The notes under the pieces are model-generated. The model was not told the origin of the DNA and ran no database searches. It saw only the letters and a program-made list of their open reading frames with translations. Positions 16,165 to 24,940 of a stretch of DNA of 64,000 nucleotides are shown here, piece after piece. Source of the DNA: JAGPUQ01 sp036961295. GTDB taxonomy: Bacteria; Pseudomonadota; Gammaproteobacteria; Pseudomonadales; Porticoccaceae. The stretch lies in assembly GCA_036961295.1 (NCBI GenBank), contig JBALVX010000002.1:558001-622000 (forward strand), read 5' to 3'. The position numbers and the translations under genes were made by a program. How positions within the stretch are numbered: the stretch's first letter is position 1; every line of letters starts with the position of its first letter.

Positions 16165-17028
16165 GTGGCCGTCGGTAGAGAAGTTAAAACTAAGATCACC
16201 AGCGTAAAAAGTACGCAGAAGATCACCAGTGCAATGGAAATGGTTGCGGCCAGTAAAATGCGCCGTGCCCAGGAACGCATGCAACTGGGTAAGCCCTATG
16301 CGCAGCGTATTCGCTCCGTAGTGGGTCATATTGCCAACGCCCACGGCGAGTACCGTCACCAGTACATGACGCAGAAAGACAACGTTAAGCGTATCGGCCT
16401 GATTGTGATTTCTACCGACCGGGGTTTGTGTGGTGGTTTGAATACGAATTTATTCAAAGCCGCGATTCGCGAAATGAAAGTCTGGACCGAAGCGGGTGCC
16501 GAGATCGAAGTGTGCACCGTTGGCAATAAAGCCGGCACTTTTTTTGGCAGTATCAACGCCGATATTGTTGCCACGGTAAAAGATATGGGCGACAAACCCT
16601 CCGCCACCGATTTGATTGGCAGCGTTAAGGTTATGTTGGACGCCTTCGCCGAAGGTCGCATTGATAAGCTCTACGTGGTCGGCAATAAGTTTGTGAACAC
16701 CATGAATCAGCAGGCAGAGGTAGAGCAATTGCTGCCTCTGGATCCGGCGGAAGATCAGAAAATGTCCCATCACTGGGATTACATTTACGAGCCGGACGCA
16801 AAAGAATTACTCGACGGTTTGATGACCCGCTACATCGAGTCTCAGGTGTATCAAAGCGTAATCGAAAACAAGGCCTGTGAGCAGGCGGCACGAATGGTAG
16901 CGATGAAAAATGCCACCGAAAATGCCTCCACGCTGATTGATGAACTGGAATTGTTGTACAACAAGGCGCGACAAGCGGCCATTACCCAAGAGTTGTCAGA
17001 AATTGTAAGTGGCGCATCAGCGGTATAG
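16165..17028 (+). CDS. atpG: ATP synthase F1 subunit gamma
   Basis: Central rotor shaft of F1, 287 residues as in E. coli. The N-terminal coiled-coil reads VKTKITSVKSTQKITSAMEM, and the C-terminal helix contains ELELLYNKARQAAITQELSE, which turns inside the alpha-beta hexamer. Start is GTG at 16165, the codon that fits the family's N-terminus. Confidence 0.98.
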   Translation: MAVGREVKTKITSVKSTQKITSAMEMVAASKMRRAQERMQLGKPYAQRIRSVVGHIANAHGEYRHQYMTQKDNVKRIGLIVISTDRGLCGGLNTNLFKAAIREMKVWTEAGAEIEVCTVGNKAGTFFGSINADIVATVKDMGDKPSATDLIGSVKVMLDAFAEGRIDKLYVVGNKFVNTMNQQAEVEQLLPLDPAEDQKMSHHWDYIYEPDAKELLDGLMTRYIESQVYQSVIENKACEQAARMVAMKNATENASTLIDELELLYNKARQAAITQELSEIVSGASAV

Positions 17029-17087
17029 ATGCCAGTTAACTTAAATACCTTAATTCAGACCAGCAAGACAGAAATAGAGGATCGAAA

Positions 17088-18470
17088 ATGAGTAGCGGAC
17101 GTATCGTTCAGATTATCGGCGCTGTAGTGGATGTAGAATTCCCCCGCGACCAGGTACCCAGTGTTTACGATGCCCTCTCGGTCGAGAAAGGTGACTTAAC
17201 TCTGGAAGTCCAACAGCAGTTGGGCGACGGCGTAGTACGCACCATCGCCATGGGTGCTTCCGAAGGTTTAAGCCGAGGCTTAGTCGCCACCAACACCGGC
17301 GCACCGATTATGGTGCCGGTTGGTCAGGGCACTCTGGGTCGCATCATGGATGTGCTGGGTAACCCCATTGATGAAGCGGGCCCGATCGACCACGATACGC
17401 GTTTGCCGATTCACCGCGAAGCGCCAAATTACGCCGACCAGTCTTCGGCGATTGAGTTGCTGGAAACCGGTATTAAAGTTATCGATCTTATTATGCCCAT
17501 CTCCAAGGGTGGTAAGGTCGGTCTGTTTGGTGGTGCGGGTGTTGGTAAAACCGTAACGCTGATGGAATTGATCCGTAACATCGCTATTGAGCACTCCGGC
17601 TTCTCTGTATTTGCCGGTGTAGGTGAGCGTACTCGTGAAGGTAATGATTTTTACCACGAGATGAAAGAATCCGACGTACTCGACAAAGTGGCACTGGTTT
17701 ATGGCCAAATGAACGAGCCTCCCGGTAACCGTTTGCGTGTTGCCCTGACGGGTTTGACCATGGCGGAGCACTTTCGCGATCAAGGCCGCGATGTCTTGAT
17801 GTTCGTCGATAATATTTATCGCTACACCCTCGCGGGCACCGAAGTATCGGCGCTGCTGGGTCGTATGCCATCTGCGGTAGGTTATCAGCCTACTTTGGCG
17901 GAAGAAATGGGCGTATTACAAGAGCGTATTACCTCCACTAAAACCGGTTCTATCACTTCGTTCCAGGCGGTCTATGTACCTGCGGATGATTTGACCGATC
18001 CATCGCCTGCAACTACCTTTGCTCACCTGGACGCGACTCTGGTATTGTCCCGTCAAATTGCCGAGCTGGGTATTTATCCGGCGGTAGATCCTCTCGATTC
18101 TACCTCGCGCTTGCTCGATCCCCTGGTGATTGGTCAAGAGCACTACGATGTGGCGCGCGGTGTACAATCTGTATTGCAACGCTATAAAGAATTGCGCGAC
18201 ATTATCGCCATTCTCGGTATGGACGAACTTTCTGAAGAAGATAAGCAAACCGTAGATCGCGCCCGTAAAATTCAGCGCTTCCTGTCGCAGCCCTTCTTTG
18301 TTGCGGAAATCTTTACCGGCAGCCCCGGTAAGTATGTCCCCATTAAAGAAACCATTGCCAGCTTTAAAGGCATTCTCGAAGGTGAATATGACGACCTGCC
18401 TGAACAGGCTTTCTACATGGTCGGCTCCATCGAAGAAGTTGTCGAAAAAGCCAAGGAACTGAAGGCGTAA
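17088..18470 (+). CDS. atpD: ATP synthase F1 subunit beta (catalytic)
   Basis: Catalytic subunit that makes ATP. The 460-residue protein has the P-loop GGAGVGKTV near 150, the catalytic glutamate region GVGERTREGND, and the DELSEED-loop equivalent DELSEED near 382-388. The ATP synthase alpha/beta signature PAVDPLDSTS is present. Everything expected for an active subunit is there. It is followed three bases later by atpC. Confidence 0.98.
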   Translation: MSSGRIVQIIGAVVDVEFPRDQVPSVYDALSVEKGDLTLEVQQQLGDGVVRTIAMGASEGLSRGLVATNTGAPIMVPVGQGTLGRIMDVLGNPIDEAGPIDHDTRLPIHREAPNYADQSSAIELLETGIKVIDLIMPISKGGKVGLFGGAGVGKTVTLMELIRNIAIEHSGFSVFAGVGERTREGNDFYHEMKESDVLDKVALVYGQMNEPPGNRLRVALTGLTMAEHFRDQGRDVLMFVDNIYRYTLAGTEVSALLGRMPSAVGYQPTLAEEMGVLQERITSTKTGSITSFQAVYVPADDLTDPSPATTFAHLDATLVLSRQIAELGIYPAVDPLDSTSRLLDPLVIGQEHYDVARGVQSVLQRYKELRDIIAILGMDELSEEDKQTVDRARKIQRFLSQPFFVAEIFTGSPGKYVPIKETIASFKGILEGEYDDLPEQAFYMVGSIEEVVEKAKELKA

Positions 18471-18473
18471 TAC

Positions 18474-18905
18474 ATGACCATGACCTTTCATTGCGATATC
18501 GTTTCCGCCGAGGAGTCCATGTTCTCCGGTTTGGCTGAAATGATTATTGTTAACGGCTCTCAGGGCGAGCTGGGTGTTGCCTATGGCCATGCGCCCTTGC
18601 TAACCGACCTCAAACCCGGCCCTGTGCGCGTTATCAAGCAAGGCGGCGAAGAGGAAATTTATTTTCTCTCCGGTGGTTTTCTCGAAGTTCAGCCGCATCT
18701 GGTTTCAGTGCTTGCCGATACCGGCATTCGCGCTGACGATCTCGATGAAGCGGCCGCGGCACAGGCAGTAAAAGACGCCGAGGAAGAAATGTTGAATAAG
18801 TCTGGTGACATGGACCTAACCTTGGCGGCAACTCGTCTGGCTCAGGCCTCTGCCCAGTTGCGCACCATTGATGAACTGCGACGTCGAGCCAAGTCTGGAC
18901 GTTAA
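18474..18905 (+). CDS. atpC: ATP synthase F1 subunit epsilon
   Basis: Regulatory rotor subunit that inhibits ATP hydrolysis. It has 143 residues: an N-terminal beta sandwich (MTFHCDIVSAEESMFSG to about 85) and a C-terminal helical pair. The usual GELGV...GHAPLLT motif is present (GELGVAYGHAPLLTDLKPG). Last gene of the operon, followed by a strong terminator. Confidence 0.97.
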   Translation: MTMTFHCDIVSAEESMFSGLAEMIIVNGSQGELGVAYGHAPLLTDLKPGPVRVIKQGGEEEIYFLSGGFLEVQPHLVSVLADTGIRADDLDEAAAAQAVKDAEEEMLNKSGDMDLTLAATRLAQASAQLRTIDELRRRAKSGR

Positions 18906-18937
18906 TCTTTGTGGTAATGCTATCAAGTGGTGATTTT

Positions 18938-18966
18938 AAAAGGCAGCTTTGGCTGCCTTTTTTATT
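18938..18966 (+). terminator. Rho-independent terminator of the atp operon
   Basis: Stem AAAAGGCAGC (18938-18947) pairs with GCTGCCTTTT (18952-18961) around a four-base loop and runs into further T residues. It lies 33 bases after atpC. Confidence 0.9.
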
Positions 18967-19098
18967 GTGCGAGTTAAACTCGGCTTGGTGCTGATCTCCC
19001 GGCTTGATACTATTCGCTTGATGAGTGGTATCGTTTGGATATAAAACCGCAATGCCAGCACGTCATATCAGCCGCCATACCAGAATAAGGAAAACCCC

Positions 19099-20541
19099 TT
19101 GAGCGCCATTGATATTATTATTCTCGCCGCAGGCAAAGGCACCCGGATGCGCTCCGAGCTGCCCAAGGTTCTGCATCGTTTGGCAGGCAAGCCGCTGATT
19201 ACGCATGTGCTGGATGCGGCAAGTGCGCTGGCCGACGGCCGCATTACGGTGGTTGCCGGGCACGGTATGGATTTGGTACAAGGCGAAATAGAGAATTTTC
19301 AAGGGGAGCTTCAGCAACGCACTAAAAACAGCTGCCCCATAAAGTGTATTGAACAAAAAGAACAACTTGGCTCCGGCCACGCCGTGCAACAGGCGATTCC
19401 CGGCCTTGATAACAGCGCCAGCACCGCACTGGTGTTGTACGGCGATGTGCCTTTGCTCGACACCCGCACCCTGGAGCGCATGCTGGTCAGTGCGGCACAG
19501 GGCAAGCTGACTTTATTGACGGTGGTACTTAGCGATCCTTCTGGTTACGGTCGCATTCTGCGCGATTCCGCAGATCAGGTCATTGGTATTGTTGAACAAA
19601 AAGACGCCAGCGTAGATCAGCTCGCTATTGCGGAAATAAACACCGGCATTATGGCGATGCCGGTGACTCGTCTGAAAGAATGGCTACCGCAACTCAGCAA
19701 CGACAATGCTCAGGGCGAGTACTATCTCACCGACATTGTGGCGCTTGCTGCTCAACAAAAAATGGTTATTGAAACACTGCATCCGGAATCCATAGAAGAA
19801 GTTGAAGGCGTCAACAATCGCAGTCAACTTGCCCGGCTTGAGCGCTACTATCAAGCTCGTCAGGCCGAAACTTTAATGGAGGCGGGGGTTGCCCTGGCCG
19901 ACCCGGCTCGCTTTGATTGCCGGGGCAGTATTACGGCGGGTCGCGATGTCTTTATCGACATTAATTGCGTATTCGCCGGGGAAGTTGCTTTGGGAGATGG
20001 GGTTAGCATCGGCCCCAATTGCTCTATCGCTAATGCGACCATCGGTGACGGTGCGATCATCAAGGCCAACACCGTAATAGAAGGCCCGGTGACGATTGAG
20101 GCCGGGGTTCAGGTCGGCCCGTTTGCGCGGTTGCGGGAAGGCACCGTGTTGCGCAAGCACGCCAAGGTCGGCAACTTTGTCGAAATTAAAAAAACCGAAC
20201 TCGGCGAAGGCAGCAAAGCCAGCCATCTCAGTTATCTTGGTGACACCCGCCTCGGCAAAGACGTTAACGTGGGTGCTGGCACCATTACCTGTAACTACGA
20301 CGGTGTTAACAAACACCGCACCGACATCGGCGATAATGTCTTCGTCGGCTCCAATAGCTCGTTGGTAGCGCCGGTGGCTATTGGCGAAGGCGCAACGATT
20401 GGCGCTGGCTCCACGATTACTCGCGACGTGCCGCCAAGCAGTTTAAGTGTGGCGCGGGGCAAACAAAAAACCATCGAGGGTTGGCAGCGTCCTGAGAAAA
20501 AAGGACCTGAGAAAAACAGCCCCGAGAAACGAGAGAAGTAA
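19099..20541 (+). CDS. glmU: Bifunctional GlcN-1-P acetyltransferase / GlcNAc-1-P uridylyltransferase
   Basis: Makes UDP-GlcNAc, the precursor of peptidoglycan and lipopolysaccharide, from glucosamine-1-phosphate. The N-terminal uridylyltransferase domain has LAAGKGTRMRSELPKVLH (8-25). The C-terminal left-handed beta helix, with hexapeptide repeats and YLGD and GAGTITCNYDG blocks, carries the acetyltransferase. It has 480 residues against 456 in E. coli; the extra part is a Lys/Glu/Pro tail made of 15-bp repeats. TTG start with AAGG upstream. glmS follows three bases later, so the two steps around GlmM are co-expressed. Confidence 0.97.
   Translation: MSAIDIIILAAGKGTRMRSELPKVLHRLAGKPLITHVLDAASALADGRITVVAGHGMDLVQGEIENFQGELQQRTKNSCPIKCIEQKEQLGSGHAVQQAIPGLDNSASTALVLYGDVPLLDTRTLERMLVSAAQGKLTLLTVVLSDPSGYGRILRDSADQVIGIVEQKDASVDQLAIAEINTGIMAMPVTRLKEWLPQLSNDNAQGEYYLTDIVALAAQQKMVIETLHPESIEEVEGVNNRSQLARLERYYQARQAETLMEAGVALADPARFDCRGSITAGRDVFIDINCVFAGEVALGDGVSIGPNCSIANATIGDGAIIKANTVIEGPVTIEAGVQVGPFARLREGTVLRKHAKVGNFVEIKKTELGEGSKASHLSYLGDTRLGKDVNVGAGTITCNYDGVNKHRTDIGDNVFVGSNSSLVAPVAIGEGATIGAGSTITRDVPPSSLSVARGKQKTIEGWQRPEKKGPEKNSPEKREK
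20491..20535 (+). repeat. 15-bp x 3 in-frame repeat at the glmU 3' end
   Basis: Units CCTGAGAAAAAAGGA, CCTGAGAAAAACAGC and CCCGAGAAACGAGAG at 20491, 20506 and 20521 encode PEKKG, PEKNS and PEKRE. They form a charged tail beyond the conserved enzyme, ending three codons before the stop region. Confidence 0.9.
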
Positions 20542-20544
20542 GCT

Positions 20545-22374
20545 ATGTGTGGAATTGTCGCGGCGACCGCCCAACGCAATGTTGTCGGTATTCTTCTGGA
20601 AGGTTTGCGTCGTCTCGAATATCGAGGCTACGATTCCGCCGGGCTAGTGATCGCCCAAAGCGATGGCCTGGAATGTCGTAAACATCAGGGTAAGGTCGCG
20701 GTTCTAGAAGCCGATCTCGACGCCAACCCCCTGCAGGGACAATTGGGTATTGCCCATACCCGTTGGGCGACTCATGGGGTGCCCAGCGAAGCTAACTCTC
20801 ATCCGCATCAGTCGGGCGATATCGCCCTGGTGCACAACGGCATCATCGAAAACTACCGGGCATTGCGCGCCGAGCTGGAGCAGCTCGATTACCACTTCGA
20901 ATCCGAAACCGATACCGAAGTCGTCGTTCATCTTATTAATCACCTGGTGAACACCAGCGATTCACTGCTTAGCGCGGTTCGGCAAACCATTGCGCGACTC
21001 GAAGGAGCTTATGCGCTCGCGGTGGTCTCCAGCAGAGAGCCGGGGGTTTTGATCGGCGCCCGTAGTGGTAGCCCGCTGGTACTTGGCGTGGGTATTGAAG
21101 AGAATTTTCTCGCCTCCGATCAGCTTGCCCTGCGGCAGGTCACCGATCGTTTTGTTTTTCTGCAGGAAGGCGACCTGGTACAGCTCGACACCAAAGCCAT
21201 TCGCATTGAAAACCGCGCGGGTAAAGTCGTCGAGCCGGCTATTGTGACGCTCACCGACAGCCCGGACCACGGTGATAAAGGCAACTATCGGCATTTTATG
21301 CTGAAGGAAATCTACGAGCAGCCCAAGGTATTAAAAGCCACGCTCGAAGGCCGCATCAGTGACAAACACGTATTGCCGGAAGCCTTTGGTCGCGATGCGG
21401 TTGCGTGTTTTAAACAAGTCGAAAATGTTCACATCGTCGCCTGTGGCACCAGCTACCACGCGGGTTTAGTGGCGCGCTACTGGCTCGAAGACTGGGCGGG
21501 CATTCCCTGTCAGGTCGAAGTCGCCAGCGAATATCGCTATCGCGCGGTGGTAGTACCGAAAAACACTTTGTTTGTCACCCTCTCTCAATCCGGCGAAACC
21601 GCCGACACCATGGCCGCACTCTATGCCGCCAAACAAGCCAACTACCTCAGCACCCTTTCGATTTGTAATGTTGCTAACAGTTCGTTGGTGCGAGAATCCG
21701 ACCTGGCTTTAATGACACTGGCGGGTCCAGAAATTGGCGTTGCTTCCACCAAAGCTTTTACTACCCAGTTGGTTGCTTTACAGCTGTTGTGTATTAGCCT
21801 GGCAAAAGGCCGTAAATTTTTATCCGAAGCCGATGAACAAACTTTGATTAGCGCGCTGCATGCCTTGCCAGAACTGTGCGAGCGCGTGCTGGCGCTGGAC
21901 GCCCATATAGAACAGACCTTCGAGAGCTTTGCGGATAAACACCACGCCTTATTTCTGGGTCGAGGCGTGCAATACCCTATCGCGATGGAAGGCGCGCTCA
22001 AGCTTAAAGAAATTTCCTATATTCACGCCGAAGCCTATCCCTCCGGCGAGTTAAAACATGGCCCGCTGGCGCTGGTCGATGCCGATATGCCGGTGGTCGC
22101 GGTCGCCCCCAATAACGAGTTGTTAGAAAAATTAAAATCTAACCTACACGAAGTACAGGCGCGAGGCGGACAATTATTTGTGTTTGCCGATCACGATGCC
22201 GGCTTTGAAAACCAGGCTGGCCTCACCGTGGTGGATATTCCCCACGTACCGCTGAGCATCGAGGCCATCGTCTACACTCTCCCGCTACAGTTACTGTCCT
22301 ATCATGTCGCCGTGCTAAAAGGCACCGATGTTGATCAGCCGAGGAATTTGGCGAAGTCCGTAACAGTAGAATAA
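20545..22374 (+). CDS. glmS: Glutamine-fructose-6-phosphate aminotransferase (isomerizing)
   Basis: Converts fructose-6-phosphate and glutamine into glucosamine-6-phosphate, the first step toward UDP-GlcNAc. The catalytic Cys2 follows the start Met (MCGIVAATAQRNV), and the glutaminase domain continues with LEYRGYDSAG. Two SIS sugar-isomerase domains follow (SQSGETADTMAAL; SYIHAEAYPSGELKHGPLALV). The C-terminus ends PRNLAKSVTVE as in the family. 609 residues, same as E. coli. No glmS riboswitch is visible in the three-base gap from glmU. In enterobacteria this locus is the Tn7 target; I see no transposon end here. Confidence 0.98.
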   Translation: MCGIVAATAQRNVVGILLEGLRRLEYRGYDSAGLVIAQSDGLECRKHQGKVAVLEADLDANPLQGQLGIAHTRWATHGVPSEANSHPHQSGDIALVHNGIIENYRALRAELEQLDYHFESETDTEVVVHLINHLVNTSDSLLSAVRQTIARLEGAYALAVVSSREPGVLIGARSGSPLVLGVGIEENFLASDQLALRQVTDRFVFLQEGDLVQLDTKAIRIENRAGKVVEPAIVTLTDSPDHGDKGNYRHFMLKEIYEQPKVLKATLEGRISDKHVLPEAFGRDAVACFKQVENVHIVACGTSYHAGLVARYWLEDWAGIPCQVEVASEYRYRAVVVPKNTLFVTLSQSGETADTMAALYAAKQANYLSTLSICNVANSSLVRESDLALMTLAGPEIGVASTKAFTTQLVALQLLCISLAKGRKFLSEADEQTLISALHALPELCERVLALDAHIEQTFESFADKHHALFLGRGVQYPIAMEGALKLKEISYIHAEAYPSGELKHGPLALVDADMPVVAVAPNNELLEKLKSNLHEVQARGGQLFVFADHDAGFENQAGLTVVDIPHVPLSIEAIVYTLPLQLLSYHVAVLKGTDVDQPRNLAKSVTVE

Positions 22375-22398
22375 AAAACAGCTTGTAAGGTCATTAAT

Positions 22399-23622
22399 AT
22401 GCCAAAAATAAAAACACACACGTCAAGTAATCCACTAAATACTATGCCCGATAAAAAGGGCTATTTCGGCGAGTATGGTGGCCAAATCATTCCGCCCGAC
22501 CTAATAAAAATAATGAATGAAATTAACGATGCCTACGATGAAATTATTCAAATGGAATCGTTTCAAACTGAATTGCAAATGCTCTACCGCGACTACGTGG
22601 GTCGACCCAGTCCGATTTATTTAGCAAAACGTTTAACCGCAAGCTGTGGCGGCGCGCGTATCTTTCTAAAGCGCGAAGATTTAAATCATACCGGCGCCCA
22701 CAAAATAAACCATTGCCTTGGCGAAGCGCTATTAGCGAAACATATGGGCAAAACTAAAGTGTTGGCGGAAACCGGTGCGGGTCAACACGGTGTGGCTTTG
22801 GCGACGGCATGCGCTCTGGTGGGCATTGATTGCGAAATTCATATGGGTGAAGTGGATATTGAGAAGGAGCATCCGAACGTCACCAAAATGAAAATTTTAG
22901 GTTGTACCCTGGTTCCGGTATCTCGCGGCACTCGAACATTAAAAGACGCCGTGGACAGTGCGTTTGAAGAATATCTAAAAGACCCGGTGAATTATTTATA
23001 TGCCATTGGCTCGGTGGTAGGGCCACACCCCTTCCCTAAAATGGTGCGGGACTTCCAGAGTATTGTGGGCAGAGAGGCGCGGGAACAGTTTTTGACCAGA
23101 GAAAATAAGTTGCCAGATCTGTTAGTGGCCTGCGTTGGTGGTGGCTCTAACTCCATCGGTTTGTTTTCCGCATTTCTGGAGGATGAGTCGGTGAAGATGG
23201 TTGGCGTGGAGCCTGCGGGTAAGGGCCTCGATACCGATGACCACGCGGCAACAATGACGCTGGGGGTGAAAGGCGCGCTCCACGGCTTCGAGTGTTATAA
23301 CTTGCAGGATAAAGACGGTAATCCCTTGCCGGTTTACTCCATCGCTTCCGGTTTGGATTATCCCGCCGTTGGCCCCCAGCATTGCCATCTAAAAGACATT
23401 AAGCGCGTTGAGTATAAAGCCATCGATGACGACGAGTGCCTGGATGCATTTATGCAGCTGTCTCGCTTGGAGGGCATTATCCCGGCCTTAGAGAGTGCCC
23501 ACGCTGTTGCTTATGCGATGAAAGTAGCCAGGGCCATGTCCAAGGAAGACACCATCCTGGTTAACCTGTCCGGCCGCGGTGACAAAGACGCTGATTTTGT
23601 GGCGAATGTCTTATCCCTTTAA
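22399..23622 (+). CDS. trpB: Stand-alone tryptophan synthase beta-like PLP enzyme
   Basis: TrpB makes tryptophan from indole and serine. The 407-residue protein keeps the TrpB core: FGEYGGQ, the PLP lysine in HTGAHK (Lys102), the catalytic glutamate in LAETGAGQHG (Glu124), the phosphate loop GGGSNSIG and the C-terminal LVNLSGRGDKD. Compared with Salmonella TrpB, the segment after GAKD (VERQSPNVFRM) reads IEKEHPNVTKM, and KTNQ after the lysine region reads KINH. These changes fall in the domain that communicates with TrpA. No trpA or other trp gene is present; glmS precedes it and glcF converges on it with overlapping stop codons. It may be a genuine TrpB working on free indole, or a relative with another amine or nucleophile. 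Confidence 0.85.
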   Translation: MPKIKTHTSSNPLNTMPDKKGYFGEYGGQIIPPDLIKIMNEINDAYDEIIQMESFQTELQMLYRDYVGRPSPIYLAKRLTASCGGARIFLKREDLNHTGAHKINHCLGEALLAKHMGKTKVLAETGAGQHGVALATACALVGIDCEIHMGEVDIEKEHPNVTKMKILGCTLVPVSRGTRTLKDAVDSAFEEYLKDPVNYLYAIGSVVGPHPFPKMVRDFQSIVGREAREQFLTRENKLPDLLVACVGGGSNSIGLFSAFLEDESVKMVGVEPAGKGLDTDDHAATMTLGVKGALHGFECYNLQDKDGNPLPVYSIASGLDYPAVGPQHCHLKDIKRVEYKAIDDDECLDAFMQLSRLEGIIPALESAHAVAYAMKVARAMSKEDTILVNLSGRGDKDADFVANVLSL

Positions 23623-24926
23623 AAATTCTTGACCGCCCCTGGTATTTCTCCACCGCTTGCCCAATCGACCATCTCTGCTAAATGTACCACCGGAATTTTA
23701 TCCTTTCCCATGGTCGTGGATATCTGGGTCATACATCCAATATTACTACTCACGATAATATCGGGCCTGGTATTTAATAGCGCCGCGACTTTATTGTTGC
23801 CTAACTGTGATGCAATTTCAGATTGAAGTAAATTGTAAGTTCCTGCCGATCCGCAGCACAGGTGAGCGTCTTGAGGTTGCCTTACTGTAAGGCCGCAGGC
23901 TTCAAGAACGTCTATTGGCGCTGTTTTTTCCTTGAGTCCGTGCTGCAATGAACAGGGGTTTTGCCAGGCGATAACGAGTGGTTTGCCGGATGGCCGCAAC
24001 AGAGGTTTTTCAACTTTGAGCGCTAAGTCGGCAAAAATTTGGGAAAGGTCTTTTACTTTGTCGGTTAATAATTTTGCGCCGGACTCTCCTGGTAGCAGAT
24101 CGGCATAATCCTTCAGCATTGATCCACAACCTGAGGCGGTCATTAATACCGCATCAATAGCTCTTAAATCCCAGGTCTCCAAATTTTGTCGCGCCATGTC
24201 TTCGGCTTGCTGTCTTTTGCCTAAGTGATGGGGCAAGGCACCACAACATCCGGCTTTGGATTTTTCGGGAACGACTACCGCACAGCCGTGGCGAGTTAAT
24301 ACGCGTACGGTAGCGGTATCAATTTCCGGGGCAAGCGCGTTTTGCACACAACCCAAAATCAGCGCAACTCGTTTTAGTTCTTCGCCTTCGGCGGGATAGA
24401 TTCCGGGTGTTATGAGTGCCTTCGTGTCGGGAATACGTTCGGGTACCAATGCACCCAGTGCGGCGACGGACGAAGAAAAACGTCCAATAAACCCGACCAG
24501 GGGATTGACTATTTTCCCAAAGCGCAGTGCGCGGCGAAACCAGACGACGTCTGGTAAGAGACGAGCCAGCGTTCCACGTATGGTTCGTTGAGTGAAAGAC
24601 CGTCGACCACTTTGCTCAATGCGCTCGCGACCCAAATCGATTAAATGCCGATAAGAAACTCCGGAAGGACAGGTGCTTTCGCAGCTTAAGCAGGACAGGC
24701 AGTGATCGAGACTGGTAATGATTTCCGGGCTGGGTTCAGCTTCGGTTTCCAGCAAATCCTGAATTAAGGTGATGCGTCCCCGCGGGCCTTCCAGTTCATT
24801 TCCGGTCAGCTGATAAGTAGGACAGGTCGCGTTACAAAAGCCGCAGTGCACGCACTTTCGCAAAGCTTCTTCGGCCTTTTGTATCGCCGGGTCAGTTTTT
24901 TGTTGTTCGCTAAAATGAGTTTGCAT
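23619..24926 (-). CDS. glcF: Glycolate oxidase iron-sulfur subunit
   Basis: Electron-transfer subunit of glycolate oxidase, which oxidises glycolate to glyoxylate. The 435-residue protein has two N-terminal 4Fe-4S motifs: C25-x2-C28-x2-C31-x3-C35 in KCVHCGFCNATCP, and CLSCLSCESTCP near 76-87. Two C-terminal CCG domains (GCCGALPHHLG and LCCGSAGTYNL) probably bind another cofactor. Length and order match GlcF (E. coli 407). It follows glcE by 14 bases, and its stop overlaps the stop of the opposing trpB-like gene. Confidence 0.95.
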   Translation of the reverse strand: MQTHFSEQQKTDPAIQKAEEALRKCVHCGFCNATCPTYQLTGNELEGPRGRITLIQDLLETEAEPSPEIITSLDHCLSCLSCESTCPSGVSYRHLIDLGRERIEQSGRRSFTQRTIRGTLARLLPDVVWFRRALRFGKIVNPLVGFIGRFSSSVAALGALVPERIPDTKALITPGIYPAEGEELKRVALILGCVQNALAPEIDTATVRVLTRHGCAVVVPEKSKAGCCGALPHHLGKRQQAEDMARQNLETWDLRAIDAVLMTASGCGSMLKDYADLLPGESGAKLLTDKVKDLSQIFADLALKVEKPLLRPSGKPLVIAWQNPCSLQHGLKEKTAPIDVLEACGLTVRQPQDAHLCCGSAGTYNLLQSEIASQLGNNKVAALLNTRPDIIVSSNIGCMTQISTTMGKDKIPVVHLAEMVDWASGGEIPGAVKNF

Positions 24927-24940
24927 ATATTTATTGTGTC

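Noticed and set aside
17916..18590. 224-codon open frame opposite atpD and atpC
   Set aside because: A shadow frame of atpD created by its codon use; it crosses the atpD-atpC junction and has no supporting signal.
20542..20544. glmS ribozyme
   Set aside because: That RNA is known from Gram-positive bacteria and needs a long leader. Here only three bases separate glmU and glmS.
22360..22398. Tn7-type insertion site downstream of glmS
   Set aside because: glmS is the usual target, but no transposon end or transposase is present. The next gene starts 24 bases later.
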